This document shows positions 26,189-34,818 of a DNA stretch of 64,000 nucleotides, piece by piece. Each line of letters starts with the position of its first letter. The stretch's first letter is position 1. A program made the translations under genes and the position numbers. Origin of the DNA: Flavobacterium terrae (GTDB lineage: Bacteria > Bacteroidota > Bacteroidia > Flavobacteriales > Flavobacteriaceae); the NCBI RefSeq assembly GCF_900142035.1, contig NZ_FQZI01000003.1, forward strand, positions 372,001-436,000, written 5' to 3'. The notes beneath the pieces are model-generated. The model worked only from the letters and a program-made list of their open reading frames with translations, was not told the origin of the DNA and searched no databases.

Positions 26189-27148
26189 ATGAAAATTTTA
26201 GCAAACGACGGGATTTCAAAAAGTGGAATTGCACATTTAGAAAATGCCGGATTTGAAGTTATTACAACAAAAGTGGCTCAAGAACAAGTAGCCAATTATA
26301 TAAACACGCATCAGGTTGCTGTTCTTTTAGTGAGAAGTGCAACTAAAGTTCGTAAAGACATTATTGATGCATGTCCATCCTTAAAGATTATTGGCCGTGG
26401 TGGTGTTGGCATGGATAATATTGATGTTGATTATGCTATATCTAAAGATATACAGGTAATTAACACCCCTGCTTCTTCTTCAAATTCTGTAGCCGAACTA
26501 GTTTTTGCACACTTATTTAGTGGTGTTCGTTTTTTACACGATTCTAACAGAAATATGCCGCTTGAAGGTGACAGTAATTTTGATGGGTTGAAAAAAGCCT
26601 ATGCAAATGGTATAGAGCTAAGAGGTAAAACGATTGGAATTATTGGTTTTGGTAGAATTGGTCAAGCAGTTGCTAAAATGGCTTTAGGATTAGGCATGAA
26701 AGTAATCGCTTCAGATAGTTTTGTGGGTAAAGCAATGATTAGAGTTGAATTCTACAACGATCAATTTATAGATCTTGAAATCGCCACAGAACCTGTTGAA
26801 GAATTACTAAAACATTCTGATTTTATTACTCTTCATGTACCTTCTCAAGATGGGTATTTAATTTCTAAGAAGGAATTTGATGTAATGAGAGATGGTGTTG
26901 GAATCATCAACTGTTCTAGAGGAGGAATTATTAATGAAGTTGATTTAATTGAAGCTTTAGATTCAAAAAAAGTAGCTTTTGCAGGCCTTGACGTTTTTCA
27001 AGATGAACCCACACCAGCTGTACAAATTTTAATGCACCCTCAAATATCTTTAACTCCGCATATTGGAGCAGCCACTGTTGAGGCACAAGATAGAATTGGA
27101 ACAGAATTAGCTGAGCAAATTATAACATTATTGAAACACGAAATCTAA
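26189..27148 (+). CDS. serA: D-3-phosphoglycerate dehydrogenase
   Basis: SerA catalyses the first step of serine synthesis, 3-phosphoglycerate to 3-phosphohydroxypyruvate with NAD. The 319-residue protein is the short form without a regulatory ACT domain. The NAD-binding motif is GKTIGIIGFGRIGQAVAKMA near residues 147-166, catalytic Arg in 'NCSRGGIINE' near 241, Glu in 'FQDEPTP' near 271, and His in 'TPHIGAAT' near 290. It follows serC with a 92-bp repeat element between; serB is not in the window. Confidence 0.94.
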   Translation: MKILANDGISKSGIAHLENAGFEVITTKVAQEQVANYINTHQVAVLLVRSATKVRKDIIDACPSLKIIGRGGVGMDNIDVDYAISKDIQVINTPASSSNSVAELVFAHLFSGVRFLHDSNRNMPLEGDSNFDGLKKAYANGIELRGKTIGIIGFGRIGQAVAKMALGLGMKVIASDSFVGKAMIRVEFYNDQFIDLEIATEPVEELLKHSDFITLHVPSQDGYLISKKEFDVMRDGVGIINCSRGGIINEVDLIEALDSKKVAFAGLDVFQDEPTPAVQILMHPQISLTPHIGAATVEAQDRIGTELAEQIITLLKHEI

Positions 27149-27195
27149 AATTATTTCTTACATTTATGTATTACTAACTTAAATAACAAGAAATT

Positions 27196-27837
27196 ATGGC
27201 TGGATTAATGGACCTATTAAATAGTGATTTGGGTAAGCAAATCATATCAAGTGTGGGGCAACAAGCAGGCACCACAGAAGGTGAAACATCATCTGTATTG
27301 AGTTCTGCCTTACCTACATTAATAAATGCGATGCAAAACAATGCTTCTTCAGAGCAAGGAGCTGGTGGTCTATTGGGAGCTCTTTTAGGTGGTAAGCATA
27401 ATGGAAGTCTACTAGATAATCTAGGTGGCCTAATGGGCAGTGGAGGTATTGATACTGAAGATGGAGGAAAAATATTAGGTCATGTCTTAGGAGGAAACCA
27501 AGCAAATGTTGAAAATTCTTTAAGTCAAAATACTGGGGTTAGCTCTGATAAAATTAGTATGATTTTAAAAATAGCTGCACCAATTTTAATGGCTTATTTA
27601 GCAAATAAAGCTCGAACTAGTAATGTACAAAGTGGTTCAGATTTAGGAGGTCTTCTTGGAAGTCTTTTAGGCGGAGGCCAGACACAACAAGCGCAAGCTC
27701 CATCAATGGGTGGTTCAATACTAACTTCTGTTTTAGATCAAGATGGTGACGGTCAATTGGGAGTTGGTGATGCTGTTGCTGCGGTAACAAAAAAAGGAGG
27801 CATAGGAGGATTACTCGGAAAACTATTTGGAAAATAA
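27196..27837 (+). CDS. DUF937 domain protein with an EF-hand-like loop
   Basis: A 213-residue glycine- and leucine-rich protein of the DUF937 family, which starts 'MAGLMDLLNSDLGKQIISSV'. The body carries repeated Gly-Leu-Leu-Gly blocks (GGLLGALLGGK, GGLMGSGG, GGLLGSLLGGG, GIGGLLGKLFGK). Near residues 177-190, 'DQDGDGQLGVGDAV' has the Asp-x-Asp-x-Asp spacing of a calcium-binding EF-hand or dockerin loop. Function is unknown; there is no signal peptide. It has a terminator of its own at 27846. Confidence 0.85.
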   Translation: MAGLMDLLNSDLGKQIISSVGQQAGTTEGETSSVLSSALPTLINAMQNNASSEQGAGGLLGALLGGKHNGSLLDNLGGLMGSGGIDTEDGGKILGHVLGGNQANVENSLSQNTGVSSDKISMILKIAAPILMAYLANKARTSNVQSGSDLGGLLGSLLGGGQTQQAQAPSMGGSILTSVLDQDGDGQLGVGDAVAAVTKKGGIGGLLGKLFGK

Positions 27838-27845
27838 AGATAACC

Positions 27846-27877
27846 AAACCACGCTTTTTAGCGTGGTTTTAATTTTT
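27846..27877 (+). terminator. Terminator after the DUF937 gene
   Basis: Stem AAACCACGC / GCGTGGTTT with a six-base loop, followed by TAATTTTT. It also overlaps the apparent upstream extension of the next gene, arguing for that gene's start at 27884. Confidence 0.82.
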
Positions 27878-27883
27878 AATACA

Positions 27884-28312
27884 ATGAAACAGTTTATGTT
27901 ATTTCTTTTAGTTTTTGGAACTATCATTAGCTGCAAAACAAAAAGTATTTCAAATCCTAGTTCAATTTCTAACTCTGTGAAAGGAGATACTGTAACAATT
28001 GCTAACAAAGATTTAGAATACGAAGTAACAATTATTGATCCAGGATTTACAAGTTGGCTAAATAGTAGAGCCTTTCAGAGGGGGTATCACTCTGAATCTT
28101 ATTTGGAAAACAAAAATCAATGGTATGTTTCTGAGTGGAACAGAAGAGTACTTCAACCACAACGATATGATCCCAGTTTATATGAAATGCAAATCAATTA
28201 TGATCCAAGTATCCATTATGGTTATGAAGTAAATTATCTTATTTATAACTATATGATATATTTCCAAAATAAATACAAACAAAAGCTCCTTAGTATTGTT
28301 CCTCCAAGGTAA
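27884..28312 (+). CDS. Lipoprotein, DUF6146-like
   Basis: A 142-residue lipoprotein. The ATG at 27884 gives a proper signal peptide with lipobox (TIISC, Cys at 16); the frame is open upstream but runs through the terminator. The mature domain has 'YEVTIIDPGFTSWLNSRAFQ', 'WYVSEWNRRVLQPQRYDPSLYE' and 'IHYGYEVNYLIYNYMIYFQN', the aromatic-rich pattern I recall for DUF6146 of flavobacteria. No function is known. It lies 17 bp upstream of the next small membrane protein gene. Confidence 0.75.
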   Translation: MKQFMLFLLVFGTIISCKTKSISNPSSISNSVKGDTVTIANKDLEYEVTIIDPGFTSWLNSRAFQRGYHSESYLENKNQWYVSEWNRRVLQPQRYDPSLYEMQINYDPSIHYGYEVNYLIYNYMIYFQNKYKQKLLSIVPPR

Positions 28313-28329
28313 TTTTTTATATTTGTTAC

Positions 28330-28635
28330 ATGAACAAATTAAAACAACGCTGGGGAATTACATCTAATTGGCAACTAGTCGTAATTTTTATTGTTTTTGC
28401 CATTAATGGTTCATTATCTGCTAAAATCTCAGATTATTTGATGGGTCTTTTAGGGCTTACAAAAGAAAACCTACATTGGATTCCCTACTACATAATTCTT
28501 TTAGTACTTGTATTGCCTTTATATCCTTTTATGCTTATGGCATTTGGCTACTTATTTGGACAATCAGGTTTCTTTTTTCCTTTTGCTAAAAAAATGCTTA
28601 AATCTATTGGTTTAGGATTTATTTTTAAAGCATAA
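28330..28635 (+). CDS. Small membrane protein, DUF6787-like
   Basis: A 101-residue protein with two to three membrane helices (about 15-33, 55-75, 78-98) and a conserved-looking N-terminus 'MNKLKQRWGITSNWQLVVIF'. From memory it belongs to DUF6787, found across Flavobacteriia next to DUF6146. No function is known. Transcribed with the lipoprotein upstream; a terminator follows one base after the stop. Confidence 0.75.
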   Translation: MNKLKQRWGITSNWQLVVIFIVFAINGSLSAKISDYLMGLLGLTKENLHWIPYYIILLVLVLPLYPFMLMAFGYLFGQSGFFFPFAKKMLKSIGLGFIFKA

Positions 28636-28662
28636 AAAAATCCCGATAAATCGGGACTTTTA
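28634..28662. terminator. Bidirectional terminator
   Basis: Stem TCCCGAT / ATCGGGA with AAAAAA before and CTTTT after, between convergent genes ending at 28635 and 28667. Confidence 0.82.
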
Positions 28663-28666
28663 AATA

Positions 28667-28972
28667 TTACTTATTTTTCTTTTCTTGAAAATACTCATAT
28701 AGCCACGTAATGGTGAAGGTTGGAATAAAATCTAAACCAGGTGTTATTTCTTCTATAAAAGCAATAACGCCACTTACCTTTCCTACTGTTCCTTTGTACA
28801 TCATAGAAATTGCAAAAGCAGCAATGGGAGCCCAAATAATGTCTGTAGCTTCAGCCAATACTGGAACTGCATAAGACAACATTCCAATAGCGTCAAAAAG
28901 TAAACCTATAATAAGTTTTCCAGTGGTTGCTTGTGGCTTTTGTTTTAATTCAACTTGTAAATCTTTTGTCAT
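28667..28972 (-). CDS. Small conserved membrane protein of unknown function
   Basis: A 101-residue protein with a short soluble N-terminus and three hydrophobic segments ('KLIIGLLFDAIGMLSYAVPV', 'IIWAPIAAFAISMMYKG', 'VSGVIAFIEEITPGLDFIPT'). The sequence 'GLLFDAIGMLSYAVPVLAE' recurs in Bacteroidetes proteins without assigned roles. It stands alone between a terminator and msrA, probably in the msrA transcript (47 bp gap). I cannot assign a function. Confidence 0.7.
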   Translation of the reverse strand: MTKDLQVELKQKPQATTGKLIIGLLFDAIGMLSYAVPVLAEATDIIWAPIAAFAISMMYKGTVGKVSGVIAFIEEITPGLDFIPTFTITWLYEYFQEKKNK

Positions 28973-29019
28973 TTTTAAATTAAAATTAGTTTAAATAGTA
29001 ACAACAAATCTGATGCCAA

Positions 29020-29658
29020 TTATTTTTTTAATTTTTCCTTAAATTGTTTCTTAACCTTTTCTACCTTAGGAGTTATCACATAATAACAATACGATTGCTC
29101 TTTGTTTTGGTTGTAATAGTTTTGATGATAATACTCGGCAACAAAAAATTGAGTAGCATCACTAACTTTTGTGACAACATTTTTACCAAATGTATTTTCA
29201 GTATTTAATACATTTATGTAATTAGTTGCTAATTCTTTTTGTTCTTGGTTTGTAACAAATATTTCACTTCTGTACTGAGTACCCACATCATTACCTTGTC
29301 TGTTTAAAGTAGTAGGATCATGAGTAGCAAAAAAAACTTCTAATAATTCACCATAGCTTATTTTACTCATATCAAAAACAATCCTTATGGCTTCGGCATG
29401 ACCGGTTAAACCTGTACATATCTCTTTATATGTGGGGTTATTTGTTTTTCCCCCTATATAACCTGGTTCAACACTTTCTACACCGTCCAACTGCAAAAAA
29501 ACCGCTTCTGTACACCAAAAACATCCACCAGCAAAGATGGCTATATCCTTTCCTTTATCTAAATTCATTTGTTTATTTTCAATATTAGGCATTGTCTTAT
29601 CTTTTGATTCACAATTCAAACTTAAAAATGACAAAAAAAGAGCAACAACTGTTTTCAT
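29020..29658 (-). CDS. msrA: Peptide-methionine (S)-S-oxide reductase, lipoprotein form
   Basis: MsrA repairs oxidised methionine in proteins. Catalytic Cys sits in the family motif AGGCFWCTEAVF near residues 44-55, followed by 'EPGYIGGKTNNPTYKEICTG' and 'HAEAIRIVFD'. The 212-residue protein starts with a lipoprotein signal (LSLNC, Cys at 16), so this copy is anchored in the envelope and would protect periplasmic or outer-membrane proteins. No msrB is adjacent. It has its own promoter box at 29675-29682. Confidence 0.95.
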   Translation of the reverse strand: MKTVVALFLSFLSLNCESKDKTMPNIENKQMNLDKGKDIAIFAGGCFWCTEAVFLQLDGVESVEPGYIGGKTNNPTYKEICTGLTGHAEAIRIVFDMSKISYGELLEVFFATHDPTTLNRQGNDVGTQYRSEIFVTNQEQKELATNYINVLNTENTFGKNVVTKVSDATQFFVAEYYHQNYYNQNKEQSYCYYVITPKVEKVKKQFKEKLKK

Positions 29659-29674
29659 AATTATAATGCTTACT

Positions 29675-29682
29675 CAAATTTA
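29675..29682 (-). promoter_or_regulatory. Bacteroidetes -7 box TAAATTTG before msrA
   Basis: On the minus strand TAAATTTG ends 16 bases before the msrA ATG. Confidence 0.62.
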
Positions 29683-29768
29683 ATGAAAAGAGAAACCTAA
29701 TAAAACAACTTAACAAAACTTTATTTGATGTTCAACAAATTCTTTGTTTCTTTGTGAAAACTGATAGT

Positions 29769-30455
29769 ATGATTACAGCTAAAAACATCCATAAATTTTA
29801 TGAAAAACTTCATGTATTAAAAGGAGTAAATTTACATATTAAAAAAGGTGAAATAGTTTCTATTGTTGGTGCTTCGGGTGCTGGAAAAACAACTTTATTA
29901 CAATTGTTAGGCACTTTAGATACTCCTAAATTATCTACAGGCTCAGACATACAAATTAATGGCGAAAGCATATTAAAAATGAACGATGCAACAGTTTCTA
30001 AATTTAGAAACCTGAATTTAGGATTTATTTTCCAATTCCATCAATTACTACCAGAATTTACTGCTTTAGAAAATGTTTGTATTCCAGCATTTATTGCAAA
30101 CAAACCAAAAAATGAAACTGAGACTGAAGCAGAAAGACTTTTGACCTATTTAGGACTTAAAGAAAGAATGCACCACAAACCAAGTGAACTTTCGGGAGGA
30201 GAACAGCAAAGAGTTGCCGTAGCAAGAGCTTTAATAAACAGACCCGCAGTAATTTTTGCCGATGAACCATGTGGAAATCTTGATTCACATACAGCTGAAA
30301 ACTTACATCAACTTTTCTTTAAACTTAGAGATGAATTTGGTCAAACATTTGTTATTGTAACTCACAATGAACAACTTGCAAATATGGCTGATCGAAAACT
30401 AGTAATGGTTGATGGCCGTATTAAAGACGAAATTATAAATAGTACATCTGTTTAA
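29769..30455 (+). CDS. ABC transporter ATP-binding protein (LolD/MacB-like)
   Basis: A 228-residue ATPase of the LolD/MacB family: Walker A GASGAGKT near 38-45, Q-loop '[18 protein letters not shown]' near 88-105, signature LSGGEQQR near 143-150, Walker B VIFADEP near 163-169, and the switch His in 'IVTHNE'. I use ATG at 29769; a GTG at 29754 is also in frame. In Bacteroidetes such stand-alone LolD-like ATPases usually pair with a LolC/E-like permease encoded elsewhere for lipoprotein release; none is in this window. It is followed four bases later by the TIGR02757 gene. Confidence 0.88.
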   Translation: MITAKNIHKFYEKLHVLKGVNLHIKKGEIVSIVGASGAGKTTLLQLLGTLDTPKLSTGSDIQINGESILKMNDATVSKFRNLNLGFIFQFHQLLPEFTALENVCIPAFIANKPKNETETEAERLLTYLGLKERMHHKPSELSGGEQQRVAVARALINRPAVIFADEPCGNLDSHTAENLHQLFFKLRDEFGQTFVIVTHNEQLANMADRKLVMVDGRIKDEIINSTSV

Positions 30456-30459
30456 TATA

Positions 30460-31224
30460 ATGACTCATTTAGAGCTAAAAGAATTTCTTGACGAAAAAGT
30501 AGATTTATACAACAATCCAAATTTCATCGAGAGTGATCCTATACAAATACCTCATCAATTTACATTAAAAGAAGATATTGAAATTGCTGGTTTTTTAGCC
30601 TCAGTAATCGCATGGGGTAATCGCAAAATGATCATTAAAAATGCTCAAAAAATGATGGAACTCATGGGAAATACTCCTTATGATTTTGTTATGTCGCATA
30701 CTGAAAACAACCTTGAAAAGATTGAAAGTTTTGTACACAGAACATTCAACAGTCAAGATTTGATTGTTTTTATTAAAGGACTTCAAAATATTTACATTAA
30801 ACACAAAGGATTAGAAACTGTTTTTGCAAACCATATTTCTAATAATTCAACACAAGAGTCAATTGCAAATTTCAAAAATACGTTCTTCGAAATTCCTCAT
30901 CTTCAAAGAACAGAAAAACATTTACCTAATCCCTTAGTTGGTTCAGCAGCAAAAAGAATCAATATGTATCTAAGATGGATGGTTAGAAACGATAACAAAG
31001 GTGTTGACTTTGGAATATGGAAAAACATATCATCTTCTGCCCTATCATGCCCGTTAGATGTACACTCAGGAAATGTTGCTCGAAAATTAGGATTACTCAC
31101 TCGTAAACAAAACGATGCTAAAGCATTACTAGAGTTAGATACAAATCTAAGAAATCTTGACCCTAATGATCCTGTAAAATATGATTTTGCATTATTTGGA
31201 TTAGGTGTTTTCGAAAATTTTTAA
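30460..31224 (+). CDS. TIGR02757 (DUF2400) family protein
   Basis: A 254-residue cytoplasmic protein of the TIGR02757 family, widespread in Bacteroidetes and of unknown biochemistry. Recognisable stretches are 'DPIQIPHQFTLKEDIEIAGF', 'VIAWGNRKMIIKNAQKMMEL', 'HLPNPLVGSAAKRINMYLRW' and 'LDVHSGNVARKLGLLTRKQN'. The helix-hairpin-helix-like pattern in the second half recalls DNA glycosylases, which some of the family's distant relatives resemble. It sits four bases after the ABC ATPase gene and is probably co-transcribed. Confidence 0.88.
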   Translation: MTHLELKEFLDEKVDLYNNPNFIESDPIQIPHQFTLKEDIEIAGFLASVIAWGNRKMIIKNAQKMMELMGNTPYDFVMSHTENNLEKIESFVHRTFNSQDLIVFIKGLQNIYIKHKGLETVFANHISNNSTQESIANFKNTFFEIPHLQRTEKHLPNPLVGSAAKRINMYLRWMVRNDNKGVDFGIWKNISSSALSCPLDVHSGNVARKLGLLTRKQNDAKALLELDTNLRNLDPNDPVKYDFALFGLGVFENF

Positions 31225-31278
31225 CTAATCATAGTTAAGAGAAACTTAAATTCAAATTTCTAATACATGCTTATTTAG

Positions 31279-31286
31279 TACCTTTG
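31279..31286 (+). promoter_or_regulatory. Bacteroidetes -7 box TACCTTTG
   Basis: TACCTTTG matches TAnnTTTG and ends 20 bases before the ATG at 31307. Confidence 0.65.
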
Positions 31287-31306
31287 AGGTAGTTTTATCA
31301 AAAAGC

Positions 31307-33604
31307 ATGAATTTTAGTGAATTCCCTGACAATCCGTTTCAAATAAAAATTTCTTTTCATAAAGTGCTTGAAGCTTTAGAAGAAATTGCTAATTCTGATG
31401 TTGATTATCGTTCTAACTATGCTAAGGCATTATTGGAAAAAACAGCACCTTTTCCAGAATTAAGAGATGGCATTACGAGTATGCGACAAATAGATGATAA
31501 TGCAGTGCTTATTAATCATTTGTTGGCCGATTTGTTCCCAACTGCTTTAACAAACAACGAAATAAAAGCCGTAACCATACCTTTTGTAAACATCACTTTC
31601 AATTATACTGAAAGATTTAAAAAAATACTAAAAGATGCTGGAACCGATTTTGATATGAATATTCGTGATTTTGATGAAAATCAATTTTACATTATGTGTT
31701 GTTGTCTTATAATCAACATGAGATACAATCAAAATTTTGACTTCAGCAAACCATTATTTTACGATATTCCGGATGCTCAAGGAATTATGAAGCATTATCG
31801 CATTCTATATAATGCTGATTTTCTAGAGATATTACCTACTGAAAAATCAATTCCAATAACTCAAGAGGATATTGATTTATTAATGGATAGTTTTGATAAC
31901 ATCGATATCTGGAAAGAAAAATTCCCAGTTGACAGTTGGATACTTAAAGGTTTTGGAATAGTTGTTCTTTTTGACGCTACCACTGAAAATGCTGTTTCTA
32001 ATCTTAAAAGCACATTATTAAAAGTAAATAATGAAGATGAAGATTTTAATGAAATTTTGAAAGGAATACTAAAATCTATATATAAAATAAAAGATTTACA
32101 CATTGGCTATACTTCTTTTGCTCAGGATGAAATAAAATTCAGCTCGATGGAGAAAGAAAAGAAAGTGGAGAGTTACTTACTCTGTGGCAATACAGAAATA
32201 AAATGCCAAAAAGCGTTAAGTACTAATTTTTACCAATCGTTAATAGAAGAAAAAAAGTATGTGGCCATTTCTAATGTGAATAAATTTGCAATGATTGAAG
32301 AAAACGCTTTTTTCGGAAATCACTTGCTTTCACAAAATGTCATGAGTTGTGTATTTGCACCTGTTGTAAAAGATGGAAATTTATTAGGAGTAATTGAATT
32401 GGTCTCTTCTAAAGTAGGTGAATTGAACAGTTTGAATGCACACAAGTTGGATATTGTCATGGCTTTTATTGTTGACACAATTGATCGTTATAATTCAGAA
32501 GTTGAAAATAAAATTGAGGCTGTCATTCAAAAAGAATATACTACAATACATCCAAGTGTTTATTGGAAGTTTCAAAAAGAAGCCCGTAAATACATTGTAA
32601 ACGAACACTCAAATCCTGAATACGCATTCAAGGAAATTGTTTTTAAAGATGTGTATCCTTTATATGGACAAATAGACATCAAAGAATCTTCGGATACTAG
32701 AAACAGAGCGGCGCAAGATGATATTAAAAATCAGTTAAGTACTTTAATAATTATAATTGAATACTTATGTCAAAGAACAAAACTTCCTATACTAGAACAA
32801 CGAAAATTTGAGTTAGAAAGTTATCTTAATGATTTATTCACCAACTTAAAAGCAGATACTGAACAACAAATTCAACGTTACATTGAAACAGAAATACATC
32901 CTATTCTAAAAAATGAAAGTCAAGAAACTATTATTGAGGATTATTTCAATAGAATTGATGAAAATACTGGGACTTTTTATCAAGAAAGAAAAAAATTCGA
33001 TGCCACTCTTGCTGCCATTAATAAAAAAATGAGCATCGTAATTGATAACAAACAAAAAGAAGCACAAGATATTTTTCCGCATTATTTCGAACGTTTCAAT
33101 ACAGATGGTGTAGAACATAATTTATACATTGGAAACTCTATAGCGCCTAATGCTAGTTTCAATCTAAATTATCTATACAACATGCGCTTATGGCAGCTTC
33201 AGGTTTTGGCTGAAATGGAGAAAGAGCATTATTTATTGAAAGATTCTTTACCATATCAATTAGAAGTTACGTCATTAATACTTGTATTTAGTTCACCTAT
33301 TACCATTCGTTTCCGTATGGATGAAAAACGTTTTGATGTAGACGGTTCGTACAATGCTCGATACGAAGTAGTCAAAAAACGTATTGACAAAGCTTTAGAA
33401 AAAAACACAAATAAACGCATTACTGAAAAAGGTAAGATTACAATTGTTTATTCACATTCTGATGAAGAAAAAGAATACAAAAAGTATATCGAATACCTTC
33501 AGTTTCAAAAAGTATTGGAACCTACTGTAGAGTTTCTTGAAGTAGAAGATTTACAAGGTGTTTCTGGATTAAAAGCAATACGTGTTAAAGTGTTACTAAA
33601 CTAA
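31307..33604 (+). CDS. Large GAF-domain protein
   Basis: A 765-residue cytoplasmic protein without signal peptide or membrane segment. Residues about 265-400 form a GAF-like domain ('FYQSLIEEKKYVAISNVNKF' and 'VMSCVFAPVVKDGNLLGVIE'); the N-terminal 260 residues and the helical C-terminal 300 residues match no family I know. GAF domains bind small ligands such as cyclic nucleotides or haem. No output domain such as a kinase or cyclase is visible. It converges on the HD-DUF5706 gene with a 4-bp overlap of the stop codons, a layout that may couple their regulation. Confidence 0.82.
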   Translation: MNFSEFPDNPFQIKISFHKVLEALEEIANSDVDYRSNYAKALLEKTAPFPELRDGITSMRQIDDNAVLINHLLADLFPTALTNNEIKAVTIPFVNITFNYTERFKKILKDAGTDFDMNIRDFDENQFYIMCCCLIINMRYNQNFDFSKPLFYDIPDAQGIMKHYRILYNADFLEILPTEKSIPITQEDIDLLMDSFDNIDIWKEKFPVDSWILKGFGIVVLFDATTENAVSNLKSTLLKVNNEDEDFNEILKGILKSIYKIKDLHIGYTSFAQDEIKFSSMEKEKKVESYLLCGNTEIKCQKALSTNFYQSLIEEKKYVAISNVNKFAMIEENAFFGNHLLSQNVMSCVFAPVVKDGNLLGVIELVSSKVGELNSLNAHKLDIVMAFIVDTIDRYNSEVENKIEAVIQKEYTTIHPSVYWKFQKEARKYIVNEHSNPEYAFKEIVFKDVYPLYGQIDIKESSDTRNRAAQDDIKNQLSTLIIIIEYLCQRTKLPILEQRKFELESYLNDLFTNLKADTEQQIQRYIETEIHPILKNESQETIIEDYFNRIDENTGTFYQERKKFDATLAAINKKMSIVIDNKQKEAQDIFPHYFERFNTDGVEHNLYIGNSIAPNASFNLNYLYNMRLWQLQVLAEMEKEHYLLKDSLPYQLEVTSLILVFSSPITIRFRMDEKRFDVDGSYNARYEVVKKRIDKALEKNTNKRITEKGKITIVYSHSDEEKEYKKYIEYLQFQKVLEPTVEFLEVEDLQGVSGLKAIRVKVLLN

Positions 33605-34791
33605 ATACCAGAAGTTTTAAAAGCCCATACAAAAGCAAAAACAGAACAAATAATACCTATCATGAAAACTGTGTAAGTGATACGCAGTAATTTGTATTTA
33701 CGGTTTAAAACTAATCCGAGGTAATATAAATCTTTAATCATGGAATTGTATAAATATTCCCTGTCTTTCATCAATTCGTTTACTGCCCATTGGTATTCTT
33801 CCAGAGGCATTTTATAGAAGTTTCCAAAGAATAAAAGATTTACTTTTTTATCTTCAATATCTTGTCTCGTAAATGTACCACTAGTCACTTTTGGCCTTGT
33901 CGACATGATGGCAAAAATGATGGATATTACACTAAACATCAACAAAATAAAAGTTGGAACAATCAAATGTACATTCCCAGGGCTATCCAGTTTTGGTATC
34001 AAAGTAGACAACGCAATAGAAATAATAATTGCATTTACAGAAAGAAGAATATTTGCTTTGCTATCTGCTATTTCACTCAACCTTGTATGATTATTAAGCG
34101 TGGTTCTAAACATGGTATCTATTCCTCTTTCAGGACGCTCTAGTTTTTCCATTTTCTTTTTTTTGATTTTGCTTTTTGAAATATTTTCAGAACTATCAGA
34201 CAATTTTTGAATCTCTTTATTCAACAAAATAATGTTTTTATCTTTTACTGCTTGCCAGTTATTTTTAGCAAAGTCCGTAAAATACCTATGACAATTAGTT
34301 AAAATTCTTCTATTCTCGGTCATCCATTCCAAATCACTAAAAGATTTGTTTTGAGTTAACCTCCATTCTTCACGCAATAATTCACATGTTGCTAAATAAT
34401 CATCACTAGCAAAATGACTATAATCAGCATCTTTCATGATTTTCTCTAAAAGGGTTTTAGGTTCATAGTTAACCTCCGTTGCTAGGATTAATGAAGTTAC
34501 TTTATCTATAAAGTCCTTATCTTTATTAGTATCTAAAAGATATTGTTTGGCTATTTCGGCACTTACCTGTTCATGATTTACTGAACCTTTTGTATATCCA
34601 ACATCATGAAACCAAGATGCTACTAATATTGCTTCTTCATCAATAGTATCAACTTTCTCGTTCTGAATGAGTTTTTTAGCAGCTGTGACAACTTTTTGGG
34701 TGTGGTTAAAATTATGATAAGTATATAGATTAGAAAGATTATCTTTGAATAAGTTGAAAACAAAGTCTTCTGCGTGTTGAATAAAATTCAT
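33601..34791 (-). CDS. HD-domain phosphohydrolase fused to a Pycsar-effector-like (DUF5706) membrane domain
   Basis: A 396-residue protein in two parts. Residues 1-200 are an HD domain: His30 in HNFNHTQKV, His62-Asp63 in SWFHDVGYTKG, His73, and Asp121/Asp123 in MKDADYSHF, a set that can bind two metals and hydrolyse nucleotides. Residues about 225-396 carry three membrane helices with the DUF5706 hallmark 'SKANILLSVNAIIISIALST', the domain of PycTM effectors in pyrimidine-cyclase phage defence. No cyclase gene is adjacent. The start is 27 bp from the divergent metallophosphatase gene. Confidence 0.87.
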   Translation of the reverse strand: MNFIQHAEDFVFNLFKDNLSNLYTYHNFNHTQKVVTAAKKLIQNEKVDTIDEEAILVASWFHDVGYTKGSVNHEQVSAEIAKQYLLDTNKDKDFIDKVTSLILATEVNYEPKTLLEKIMKDADYSHFASDDYLATCELLREEWRLTQNKSFSDLEWMTENRRILTNCHRYFTDFAKNNWQAVKDKNIILLNKEIQKLSDSSENISKSKIKKKKMEKLERPERGIDTMFRTTLNNHTRLSEIADSKANILLSVNAIIISIALSTLIPKLDSPGNVHLIVPTFILLMFSVISIIFAIMSTRPKVTSGTFTRQDIEDKKVNLLFFGNFYKMPLEEYQWAVNELMKDREYLYNSMIKDLYYLGLVLNRKYKLLRITYTVFMIGIICSVFAFVWAFKTSGI

Positions 34792-34818
34792 ACAATGATC
34801 ATTTAATACTACTAAATT

